A stretch of 64,000 nucleotides of DNA from Sediminibacterium sp. Gen4 (GTDB taxonomy: Bacteria; Bacteroidota; Bacteroidia; Chitinophagales; Chitinophagaceae). Where the stretch lies: positions 1-64,000 of the forward strand of contig JACBFI010000012.1 of assembly GCA_013391385.1 (NCBI GenBank). The letters run 5' to 3'. Below are positions 9,035-16,608 of the stretch, in pieces. The notes beneath the pieces are model-generated. The model searched no databases, had not been told where the DNA came from, and worked only from the letters and a program-made list of their open reading frames with translations. The translations under genes were made by a program, and so were the position numbers. Positions within the stretch are counted from its first letter, which is position 1; the number at the start of each line of letters is the position of its first letter.

Positions 9035-9038
9035 GGGG

Positions 9039-9046
9039 CAAAGGTA
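9039..9046 (-). promoter_or_regulatory. -7 box four bases before the cysteine desulfurase start
   Basis: The minus strand reads TACCTTTG, then CCCC, then ATG (9034). It is an exact TAnnTTTG. With the usual short distance from this box to the transcription start, the message would begin at or next to the start codon. Confidence 0.5.
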
Positions 9047-9061
9047 GGGAAAGGGAGGAAG

Positions 9062-9149
9062 TCAAAAGTGAAAAGTGAAAGGTGAAAAGTGAAAAGTGAA
9101 AAGTGAAAGGGACAATTTTTCACTTTTCACCTTTCACCTTTCACTTTTC
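9062..9149. repeat. intergenic hairpin of AAAAGTGA-type 8-mer units
   Basis: The left arm (about 9063-9109) holds about six tandem copies of AAAAGTGA with A/G variants. The right arm (about 9115-9149) holds about four copies of the complementary unit TCACTTTT or TCACCTTT. Together they can form a long imperfect stem with a very short loop. The block fills the gap between the cysteine desulfurase and glmM genes. A related one-armed copy precedes ispE at 63562. Confidence 0.8.
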
Positions 9150-9151
9150 CA

Positions 9152-10534
9152 TCACATCACTTCCTGAATATCCTTAATCAGTTTATTGGCAATATTTGCG
9201 GCAACGGTTTCGGAGTTGCTTTCTGCGTAGATACGGATAATAGGTTCTGTATTGCTGGTGCGCAAGTGTACCCAATCATTCTCAAACTCTATTTTCAAGC
9301 CGTCTTCGGTATTGATGGGATGTTGTTTGTACTTCTTTTTGATATGTTCAAATATTTTCTTGAGATCGAATCCGGCCGTGAGCTCAATTTTATTTTTGCT
9401 CATGAAATAATCGGGATAGCTATTTCTCAATTGCTTGGCTGATTTCTTTTCCAAAGCCATGTGTGACAAGAATAATGCAATGCCGATCAGCGCATCTCTG
9501 CCATAATGCAGATCAGGAACAATAATGCCACCATTCCCTTCGCCACCAATCACTGCATTCACGGCTTTCATTTTATTCACGACGTTCACTTCACCAACAG
9601 CACTGGGTGTATAAGTTCCACCATGTTTGATCGTAACATCTTTTAAAGCGCGTGTGGAAGACATATTGCTGACAGTATTTCCCTTTCTGTTTTTTAATAC
9701 ATAATCCGCAACAGCAACAAGGGTGTATTCTTCGCCAAACAAAGAACCGTCTTCACAAACGAAACACAAACGATCTACATCAGGATCTACAGCGATACCA
9801 ATGTCTGCTTTTTGTTTGTTGACTTCGTTACAAAGTTCTCTTAAATGCTCAGGTAAAGGTTCCGGATTGTGAGCGAATTTCCCGTTCACTTCACCGTTCA
9901 ATACCGTAATATCTTTAACGCCTAATGCTTTTAATAGGGCAGGAACAGCAATGGCTCCGGTACTGTTGATGGCATCTAATACCACTTTGAACTTTGCTTT
10001 TTTGATAGCAGCAATATCTACCAAAGGGTAGGCCAATACCGCGTCGATGTGTTGTTGGAGTGCTGTCTCATTAACAGTATATCCACCGAGTTTGTCTACT
10101 GATGCAAACGTAAAATCATCTTTGGCAGCAATCTCTAATAAAGCGGCTCCATCTTCTCCACTAATGAATTCTCCTTTCTCATTCAATAATTTTAATGCAT
10201 TCCATTCTTTTGGATTATGACTGGCAGTGAGGATAATACCACCTGCTGCTTTTTCGAAAACGACGGCCATTTCTACCGTTGGAGTGGTGCTCAATCCAAG
10301 ATCTACCACATCCAATCCCAGTGCGTTCAAGGTACTTACCACCAGGCGTTGAACCATTTCTCCGCTGATGCGTCCGTCGCGACCAATGACCACTTTTTGG
10401 TTGTCGCCAGCCCTTTTAGAAAGCCAGGTTCCATAAGCTGCGGTAAAGCGAACAACGTCCAGTGGACTTAATGTATCGCCGGGTTTGCCGCCAATCGTTC
10501 CTCTGATACCTGAAATGCTCTTGATGAGTGCCAT
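9152..10534 (-). CDS. glmM: phosphoglucosamine mutase (alpha-D-phosphohexomutase family)
   Basis: A 460-residue enzyme of the phosphohexomutase superfamily, most likely converting glucosamine 6-phosphate to glucosamine 1-phosphate for UDP-GlcNAc, peptidoglycan and lipid A. The phosphoserine loop is TASHNP (Ser105). The metal loop is DPDVDR (Asp250, Asp252, Asp254). The sugar-binding motif GGEGNGG and the C-terminal phosphate-binding RTSNTEP are present. The start SISGIRGTIGG is typical of Bacteroidota members annotated as GlmM; a phosphomannomutase activity cannot be excluded. I start at ATG 10534 rather than an ATG 12 codons upstream, because conservation begins there and the -7 box at 10557-10564 overlaps the longer version. 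Confidence 0.88.
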   Translation of the reverse strand: MALIKSISGIRGTIGGKPGDTLSPLDVVRFTAAYGTWLSKRAGDNQKVVIGRDGRISGEMVQRLVVSTLNALGLDVVDLGLSTTPTVEMAVVFEKAAGGIILTASHNPKEWNALKLLNEKGEFISGEDGAALLEIAAKDDFTFASVDKLGGYTVNETALQQHIDAVLAYPLVDIAAIKKAKFKVVLDAINSTGAIAVPALLKALGVKDITVLNGEVNGKFAHNPEPLPEHLRELCNEVNKQKADIGIAVDPDVDRLCFVCEDGSLFGEEYTLVAVADYVLKNRKGNTVSNMSSTRALKDVTIKHGGTYTPSAVGEVNVVNKMKAVNAVIGGEGNGGIIVPDLHYGRDALIGIALFLSHMALEKKSAKQLRNSYPDYFMSKNKIELTAGFDLKKIFEHIKKKYKQHPINTEDGLKIEFENDWVHLRTSNTEPIIRIYAESNSETVAANIANKLIKDIQEVM

Positions 10535-10556
10535 ATTGCCTGATATTTTGCGGCTG

Positions 10557-10564
10557 CAAACATA
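10557..10564 (-). promoter_or_regulatory. -7 promoter box for glmM
   Basis: The minus strand reads TATGTTTG, an exact TAnnTTTG, 22 bases before the ATG at 10534. It overlaps the start of the longer frame, which argues against that longer start. Confidence 0.5.
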
Positions 10565-10591
10565 ATTCAATTTTTGTAGCGCTGCTTCATG

Positions 10592-10599
10592 TAATTTTG
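10592..10599 (+). promoter_or_regulatory. -7 promoter box for the divergent methyltransferase gene
   Basis: TAATTTTG is an exact TAnnTTTG, ending 18 bases before the ATG at 10618. It lies 28 bases from the opposing glmM box, so the two promoters are divergent and close. Confidence 0.5.
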
Positions 10600-10617
10600 C
10601 GCTATCAATGTGTTTTT

Positions 10618-11361
10618 ATGCCGGATAAAGCGTGGTTTAGGGATTGGTTTAATTCTCATTATTATCATTTATTGTATCAGCACAGGGACGATCGTGAGGC
10701 GATGGATTTTATCGCTACGCTGATTCAATACCTGCAACCCAAATCAGGCTCTCGTATGCTGGATGTTGCCTGTGGTAAGGGACGTCATAGTAAGGCCTTG
10801 GCGGATATGGGTTTTGATGTAACAGGTATCGATCTTTCTGCCGCATCTATCATTGCTGCCAAAGAGCAGGAAACAGAAAGTTTACATTTTTATCAGCACG
10901 ACATGCGTTTGCCTTTTTGGGTGAACTATTATGATTATGCATTTAACTTTTTTACCAGCTTCGGTTATTTCAAAACACGCCGTGAGCATGACAGCGCCAT
11001 TCGAACCGTTGCGCAAAGTTTACAACATGGTGGTTATTTCGTGATTGATTATCTGAATGTACATTATGCGGAAGATCATTTAGAAAAATCAACCATTATG
11101 CACGCGGGAGAAGTGCTGTTTCATATCAGTAAATGGCATGATGAAGATCATTTCTTTAAGCAAATACAGATTACAGATCCTACACATCCTACGCCGCATC
11201 ACTTGTATACAGAACGAGTAGCAAAATTTTCATTGGGCGATTTTACAGATATGCTGGCTTATCAAGGCATGCAGGTACAGGAAGTATTTGGCGATTACCA
11301 ATTGGGCAGGTATGATGTACGTAAATCTCCCAGAATGATTATTCTGGCGAAGAAATCTTAA
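10618..11361 (+). CDS. class I SAM-dependent methyltransferase
   Basis: A 247-residue protein with the Rossmann methyltransferase motif I LDVACGKGRHS (about residues 49-59), an acidic residue ending strand 2 (VTGIDLS), and the motif FNFFTSFGYF in place of motif IV. The substrate is unknown; small-molecule methylation is usual for this Methyltransf_25/11 type. I start at ATG 10618 because the in-frame ATG at 10528 lies inside the opposing glmM gene and upstream of the -7 box. Confidence 0.85.
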   Translation: MPDKAWFRDWFNSHYYHLLYQHRDDREAMDFIATLIQYLQPKSGSRMLDVACGKGRHSKALADMGFDVTGIDLSAASIIAAKEQETESLHFYQHDMRLPFWVNYYDYAFNFFTSFGYFKTRREHDSAIRTVAQSLQHGGYFVIDYLNVHYAEDHLEKSTIMHAGEVLFHISKWHDEDHFFKQIQITDPTHPTPHHLYTERVAKFSLGDFTDMLAYQGMQVQEVFGDYQLGRYDVRKSPRMIILAKKS

Positions 11362-11368
11362 GGCTTAG

Positions 11369-11785
11369 TTACTCTTTGGTAGGGGTACTATTTTTTTCAG
11401 AAGCTGCTACATTTTGATTCCTAACTACAGTGACAAATCGAGGTACATGTACACGCACCTGGTTTTTATCATAAGCGAAAGTGCCGGGCATATTAAAAAC
11501 ATAATCACTGCCAGGAGACCAAACTGGAATGCTATTAGTAATGATTGGTTGCATTCCTTTCCTTAAAAGTCCTTTTCTTAACGAATCTGACAAAGTAATT
11601 TGTCGGGGATATTCCTTTACAGTAAGTGGTTCTACTAAAATACCCTGCTTCTGTTTTTCATTCAACTTCAGAAATTTTTTCAAATGTGAACTGGGTGTTA
11701 CATGAATGGTCTTCTTTTCAGTTTGCTGAGCAAAAGATAACATACAAGAAAAGAATAGCAGTAGTAGAAGCAGTATCTTTTTCAT
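11369..11785 (-). CDS. small secreted protein of unknown function
   Basis: A 138-residue protein with a strong signal peptide (MKKILLLLLLFFSCMLSFAQ) and no recognised domain. The mature part is basic in its middle and ends in a polar tail. It faces the methyltransferase gene with only 7 bases between the two stops. The reading frame and signal peptide make it a likely real gene. Confidence 0.6.
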   Translation of the reverse strand: MKKILLLLLLFFSCMLSFAQQTEKKTIHVTPSSHLKKFLKLNEKQKQGILVEPLTVKEYPRQITLSDSLRKGLLRKGMQPIITNSIPVWSPGSDYVFNMPGTFAYDKNQVRVHVPRFVTVVRNQNVAASEKNSTPTKE

Positions 11786-11881
11786 ACTTTAAATTAATCA
11801 TTTTTAAGATAGGTGCTCCTATTTTCAAAGGATATTTTGTTAAAGGTTTATTAACGGCACATAGTGTAACTTTATCCGCTC

Positions 11882-12520
11882 ATGGTTGACTACTTTTTAT
11901 TACAGTCTTTTTTTCATCGCCTGCTTCAAACAATACTGGAGTGGGATAGTTGGTTGTTCTTGAAAATCAATACAATACTCACTCATCCATTGCTCGATAA
12001 GATTTTCCCGCTGTGGCGTGATTCGGAATTATGGGTGCCTTTTTATTTGTTTTTGATTGTATTGGCCATTGTGAATTTTGGTAAAAAAGCGGGGTCTTGG
12101 ATTTTATTTGCGATCATCAATGTTGCGCTGACAGATCAGGCAAGTAGTTCATTGATTAAGAATTGGTTTGCTAGAATACGCCCATGTAACGAAGAATTAT
12201 TAGTGGGTAAAATGCGGTTATTACTAGAGCATTGCTCAGGTGGATTCAGTTTTACATCCTCCCATGCTACCAATCATTTTGGGTTTGCCATGTTTGTTTT
12301 TCTAACTACCCGACATCTTTTCGGAAAATGGGGGAAATGGTTATTTGTGTGGGCTGCTACCATCAGTTATGGTCAGGTATATGTGGGGGTGCATTATCCC
12401 ATTGATATTGTATTTGGAGCATTACTGGGTTCGGGTATAGGAGCCTTAACAGCAGGTTATTACAATCGTAAAATAGGTCCCATTACTTTATCGCAAAATG
12501 AAACCTCTCTTGCACAATGA
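11882..12520 (+). CDS. PAP2 superfamily phosphatase (membrane)
   Basis: A 212-residue membrane protein with about five hydrophobic segments and the PAP2/acid phosphatase signatures: KNWFARIRP (Lys93 to Pro101), SSHAT (His128), and GVHYPID (His171, Asp175). Such enzymes dephosphorylate undecaprenyl diphosphate, phosphatidate or lipid A. The third motif normally reads SRxxxxxH; here the Arg position is Gln165 (YGQVYVGVH), so phosphate binding may be altered. Its stop overlaps the start of a GT39-type transferase (ATGA), implying translational coupling and a shared role in lipid-linked sugar or lipid A modification. Confidence 0.82.
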   Translation: MVDYFLLQSFFHRLLQTILEWDSWLFLKINTILTHPLLDKIFPLWRDSELWVPFYLFLIVLAIVNFGKKAGSWILFAIINVALTDQASSSLIKNWFARIRPCNEELLVGKMRLLLEHCSGGFSFTSSHATNHFGFAMFVFLTTRHLFGKWGKWLFVWAATISYGQVYVGVHYPIDIVFGALLGSGIGALTAGYYNRKIGPITLSQNETSLAQ

Positions 12521-14196
12521 GCGACCGATTATTTAAAGGAATTTTAGTAGCCTGTCTTGTGGTATACCTACTCGCTATGTGGAGTATCCCCGTTATTGAT
12601 ATCGATGCTGCACAATATGCATCGATGAGTAGAGAAATGCTTGAGAATAATAGCTTTCTCAAGTTGTACGATTTAGGGCATGATTATTTGGATAAACCTC
12701 CCATGCTTTTCTGGCTCTCTTCACTCAGTATGCGTTTCTTGGGCGTGTATGATTGGGCGTACCGAATTCCCTCTGTATTGATGTTGTTATTGGCTATTTA
12801 TGCTACCTACCGATTGGCCTTGCTTTTTTATAGCCAAACCATTGCTCAGTTGTCTGCCATTATACTGGCTTCCTCACAAGCCGTTTTTTTAATGGTACAT
12901 GATGTTCGCTGCGATACCATGTTATTGGGTTGGGTAACATTTAGTTTGTGGCAACTGGCAGCCTGGTATGAAAATAATCGATGGAAACATTTGATCTGGG
13001 CATTTGTGGCAATAGCAGGGGGTATGATGACCAAAGGCCCTATCGCACTCATGGTTCCGGCTTTTGCATTCATTCCTCATTTTGTATTACGAAGGGAGTG
13101 GAAACAGTTTTTTAGATGGGAATATATCATCGGTCTATTAATAGTGGCTGTCTTATTGGTACCCATGAGTATTGGATTATACCAACAGTATGATCTGGAA
13201 CCGGGTAAAATCTTTCATGGCAAACCTGTGAACTCCGGTCTTCGTTTTTATTATTGGACGCAAAGCTTTGGGAGATATACCGGTGAAAATGTATTCAATG
13301 AAATGAATCATTTTACGTTTCTTCTTGAAAACATGTTGTGGAGTTTTCTGCCATGGATCTTTTTCTTTTTTGGAGGATTGATCTTTGCCGTTCGGGAGCT
13401 GTGGATGAAACGATTCCGAATATCCGGTAAAGAAGAATGGATGACAGCTGGTGGTTTCATCATTACCTATTGTATTCTGGCAAGAAGCCAAGCGCAATTA
13501 CCTCATTATATTTTTGTAGTGTTGCCATTAGCAGCTATTATCGCTGCGCGTTTTCTGCATCGTATGCTTTTTGAACAGCAATGGCCGGTTTGGAGAAAGC
13601 TGTTCAATTGGGTACATGGGTTTATTTTTTTACTCTTATGGGTTGCCGTGATCGTTTTGATTTTCTGGCCTTTCCCGGAAATTCCGATGGCATTAAAACT
13701 GTTGGCAATTATAGGATGTCTGGGTTTTATTGGATTACTTTTTCGAACCCACAAGCAACCTAAGTCTCTTTTTATATGGGCGCTCTATACCGTCATAGGC
13801 GTTAATTTTCTGTTGGCAACAGGGTTTTATCCTCAGTTATTGAAATATCAATTGGGTAATACAGCAGCATCCGTTATTCATCAATCGCAACTGGATAAAA
13901 ACAAAGTGATCCTCTATGAAATTGATGAAAGTAGGGCCCTTCACTTCTATGGTAAACATATTTTCCAAAGAAAAATAGCGCTGGATTCTTTGGTCGATGA
14001 TGAAGTGGTTTTAACCAGAAAATCAACAGTCCCAACGCTACAACAACGCTTTCCCAATCTGAGTACTATATTTGAGGGAGAATATTTCGGGGTAAGTATG
14101 CTGACCTTGCCTTTTTTGAATCCAAAAACAAGATCAAAAGAAACCGTTTCTTATGTCCTCGTAGATCTGGATGGACAAAAAAATAAGAAACAATAA
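12517..14196 (+). CDS. GT39/ArnT-like membrane glycosyltransferase
   Basis: A 559-residue polytopic protein of the GT-C fold. The first periplasmic loop carries the acidic motif IDIDAAQYA, followed by DKPPMLFW and a second loop acidic motif VRCDT, as in the dolichyl-phosphate-mannose mannosyltransferase/ArnT (PMT_2) family. It probably transfers a sugar from a polyprenyl phosphate donor to lipid A or protein on the periplasmic face. It is coupled by a 4-base overlap to the PAP2 gene and followed after one base by a CorC-type gene, so the three form one operon. Confidence 0.85.
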   Translation: MSDRLFKGILVACLVVYLLAMWSIPVIDIDAAQYASMSREMLENNSFLKLYDLGHDYLDKPPMLFWLSSLSMRFLGVYDWAYRIPSVLMLLLAIYATYRLALLFYSQTIAQLSAIILASSQAVFLMVHDVRCDTMLLGWVTFSLWQLAAWYENNRWKHLIWAFVAIAGGMMTKGPIALMVPAFAFIPHFVLRREWKQFFRWEYIIGLLIVAVLLVPMSIGLYQQYDLEPGKIFHGKPVNSGLRFYYWTQSFGRYTGENVFNEMNHFTFLLENMLWSFLPWIFFFFGGLIFAVRELWMKRFRISGKEEWMTAGGFIITYCILARSQAQLPHYIFVVLPLAAIIAARFLHRMLFEQQWPVWRKLFNWVHGFIFLLLWVAVIVLIFWPFPEIPMALKLLAIIGCLGFIGLLFRTHKQPKSLFIWALYTVIGVNFLLATGFYPQLLKYQLGNTAASVIHQSQLDKNKVILYEIDESRALHFYGKHIFQRKIALDSLVDDEVVLTRKSTVPTLQQRFPNLSTIFEGEYFGVSMLTLPFLNPKTRSKETVSYVLVDLDGQKNKKQ

Positions 14197-14197
14197 C

Positions 14198-15472
14198 ATG
14201 ACAGAAGTTTTAATTATACTCGGTTTAATCATTCTGAATGGTTTTTTTTCCATGGCAGAAATTGCATTGGTATCAGCCAGAAAAGCAAGGCTGGAGGCAC
14301 AGGCAGCTAAAGGTGATGCAGATGCAAAAAGAGCTTTAGACCTTGCCAATCATCCTGATACTTTCTTATCCACCATACAAATCGGTATTACACTGGTAGG
14401 GGTGTTAACGGGTATCTACTCAGGCGATACGTTTAAAGAGCCCCTAAAAAACTGGCTTTCTCAATATGGTACATTTGGGGAATATGCCAGTACTGTTGCC
14501 ACGATCATCATTGTCATCATTGTTACTTACCTCTCTTTGGTATTGGGAGAACTGGTGCCAAAAAGAATCGGACTTAGTAATCCGGAAGGCATTGCTAAAT
14601 CCGTGGCGGGCCCAATGCGCGTCGTAACCTGGATCACATTTCCATTTATCTGGTTATTAAGTAAGTCATCGCATATCATCATTCGCTTGCTGAACATGAA
14701 GCCCAATGATAATCAAGTGACCGAAGAAGAGATCAAAGCGATTATCAGTGAAGGAACAGAACAGGGGACAATTGAAGAAGCAGAGCAGGAAATTATTGAA
14801 CGTGTATTTCATTTGAGTGATCGAAATATCACTTCACTCATGACTCATAGAAGTGATATTGTTTGGTTGGAAGTAGATGATACTGTTGCTAGGGTAAGAG
14901 GAGAAGTGATGGAAAATATGCATTCCGTATATCCTGTTTGTGAGAAGGATATTGATCATATCAAAGGGGTGGTCTCTCTCAAAGATTTATTTGCAGCCCA
15001 TACTGATGCCACTATCAGCAGTTTGATGAAAGATGCGATGTATGTGCCGGAAAATAACACTGCTTATCAGGTATTGGAAAAATTCAAGCAAACCAAAATT
15101 CATCATTGTTTTATTGTAGATGAATATGGTTCTGTATTGGGTTTAATTACCCTTAACGATATTTTAGAAGCCATCGTTGGTGATATACCACAGGAAGAAG
15201 ATGAAGCGTATGAAATTCTGGAAAGAGCGGATGGTAGCTTCCTGGTAGATGCTCAGATTCCTTTCTACGATTTTCTTACCCATTTTGATAAAACAGAATG
15301 GATGATGGAAGGAGATCGGGATTTTGATACACTGGCAGGTTTTATCATTCATGAACTCGAAAAAATACCGGTTACCGGAGATACCATGGAATGGAAAATG
15401 TTCCGTTTTGAGATCATCGATATGGACCAGCACCGCATCGATAAAATTTTGGTCAGCATTATTGATGCATAG
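14198..15472 (+). CDS. CNNM/CorC (HlyC) family transporter with CBS domains
   Basis: A 424-residue protein with an N-terminal DUF21/CNNM membrane domain (about four segments, including NGFFSMAEIALVSAR), a cytoplasmic CBS pair (about 200-330) and a C-terminal CorC/HlyC domain. The family is linked to magnesium and cobalt efflux; hemolysin is an old name and not a likely role. I prefer ATG 14198, one base after the preceding stop. An ATG nine codons upstream would overlap the preceding gene. Confidence 0.88.
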   Translation: MTEVLIILGLIILNGFFSMAEIALVSARKARLEAQAAKGDADAKRALDLANHPDTFLSTIQIGITLVGVLTGIYSGDTFKEPLKNWLSQYGTFGEYASTVATIIIVIIVTYLSLVLGELVPKRIGLSNPEGIAKSVAGPMRVVTWITFPFIWLLSKSSHIIIRLLNMKPNDNQVTEEEIKAIISEGTEQGTIEEAEQEIIERVFHLSDRNITSLMTHRSDIVWLEVDDTVARVRGEVMENMHSVYPVCEKDIDHIKGVVSLKDLFAAHTDATISSLMKDAMYVPENNTAYQVLEKFKQTKIHHCFIVDEYGSVLGLITLNDILEAIVGDIPQEEDEAYEILERADGSFLVDAQIPFYDFLTHFDKTEWMMEGDRDFDTLAGFIIHELEKIPVTGDTMEWKMFRFEIIDMDQHRIDKILVSIIDA

Positions 15473-15473
15473 C

Positions 15474-15962
15474 CTAAAACCGGAAGCTGGTTTCTCTTTT
15501 CGGATAATCCAATTTGTAGGTTTTCTGTACACCCTTTGTTTTCACATGAACAATATTTACCTGATTCGACTCATAATCGTACAATAAGCTACAATTGACA
15601 TCTACAGTATTGACCAAGGGTTGATTTTCTACTTCAAAATAACACCAGGTACTTTCCATTTGTTGTTCATATCCCAGTATGCGAAAATTCACGGGTTTGC
15701 CGTTTACATTCAGTTTGAGTCGCTGTGAAACATAAGCCTGCAATTGTTTTTCGATCAATTCTTTTTGCGCAGGGTTTAAGATGTCAATCTTTTGTTTGCT
15801 GAATTGTTGTAAGGTTTTTTCCAGGTCATCACTAAATACGCGAACACTAATTTCCAGTGTTGCATCTTTGGCGTTATGGTTGATGTCAATAACCGACATA
15901 AAAAATGGATGTGCCACATTGAGCAATCCAATCAACATCCACTGAATCATTATATTTACCAT
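15474..15962 (-). CDS. DUF6702 family protein
   Basis: About 162 residues with a short hydrophobic N-terminus. The region HPFFMSVIDINHNAKDATLEIS and the downstream LGYEQQMESTWCYF are typical of DUF6702, a Bacteroidota family of exported proteins of unknown function. It is commonly found beside HupE/UreJ-like genes or peptidase M1 genes, and that is the case here: it is divergent from the HupE-like gene. I start at ATG 15962; a longer frame from 15989 would run through the palindrome at 15977-15990, and ATG 15950 is also possible. It is convergent with the CorC gene, with one base between the stops. Confidence 0.75.
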   Translation of the reverse strand: MVNIMIQWMLIGLLNVAHPFFMSVIDINHNAKDATLEISVRVFSDDLEKTLQQFSKQKIDILNPAQKELIEKQLQAYVSQRLKLNVNGKPVNFRILGYEQQMESTWCYFEVENQPLVNTVDVNCSLLYDYESNQVNIVHVKTKGVQKTYKLDYPKRETSFRF

Positions 15963-15976
15963 CTCAAAATCTTGCT

Positions 15977-15990
15977 TTTGTATATACAAA
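15977..15990. promoter_or_regulatory. 14-bp perfect palindrome between divergent genes
   Basis: TTTGTATATACAAA is a perfect palindrome lying between the DUF6702 gene and the HupE-like gene, 26 bases before the latter's ATG. It could be an operator, or overlapping divergent promoter elements, since each half contains TTTG. No regulator gene is adjacent. Confidence 0.4.
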
Positions 15991-16016
15991 GGTCACAATA
16001 AAATTACAATTCACCT

Positions 16017-16598
16017 ATGGATCAATTTATTGTCTATTTTGAAACAGGGTTCCGGCATATAGCCGACCTGAAAGGTATCGATCATATTCTGTTTGTGATG
16101 GCACTCTGTATCCGGTATCAGTTTAGTGATTGGAAAAAGCTATTGATCCTCATCACCTCTTTTACGATCGGCCATTCTATCACACTGGCTTTAAGCGTAT
16201 TCAATGTGGTGAATTATTCTGTTGCCTGGATCGAATTTTTGATCCCCGTGACCATTGTCATTACGGCTATCAGCAATCTGTTTGTCACCAAATTCACCTT
16301 CAAAAGCAAATTTCCGTTGATCTATTTCTTTGCTCTTTTTTTTGGATTGATCCATGGTTTGGGCTTCAGTAACTACCTGAAAAGCATGTTGGGAAAGGAT
16401 GAGAGTATTATTGGTCAGTTACTGGCGTTCAATTTAGGATTGGAGGCCGGACAGATCATAATCGTGCTGGCAATTTTACTCATTTCATTTATATTCGTCC
16501 AACTTTTGAAGTGGAATCGCAGAGAGTTTCTCTTGTTTATAACAGGAGGGGTATTTGCAGTAGCACTTCTCATGGCATTAGAAAGAATACCACAATAA
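16017..16598 (+). CDS. HupE/UreJ-like membrane protein
   Basis: A 193-residue protein with about six hydrophobic segments and the family signatures GIDHILFV near the N-terminus, TIGHSITLA, and FGLIHGLGFS. HupE/UreJ proteins are linked to nickel or metal uptake, but this branch is common in Bacteroidota without hydrogenase or urease, so the substrate is unknown. The M1 peptidase gene begins 10 bases downstream, so the two are probably co-transcribed. Confidence 0.8.
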   Translation: MDQFIVYFETGFRHIADLKGIDHILFVMALCIRYQFSDWKKLLILITSFTIGHSITLALSVFNVVNYSVAWIEFLIPVTIVITAISNLFVTKFTFKSKFPLIYFFALFFGLIHGLGFSNYLKSMLGKDESIIGQLLAFNLGLEAGQIIIVLAILLISFIFVQLLKWNRREFLLFITGGVFAVALLMALERIPQ

Positions 16599-16608
16599 AA
16601 ACGAAACG

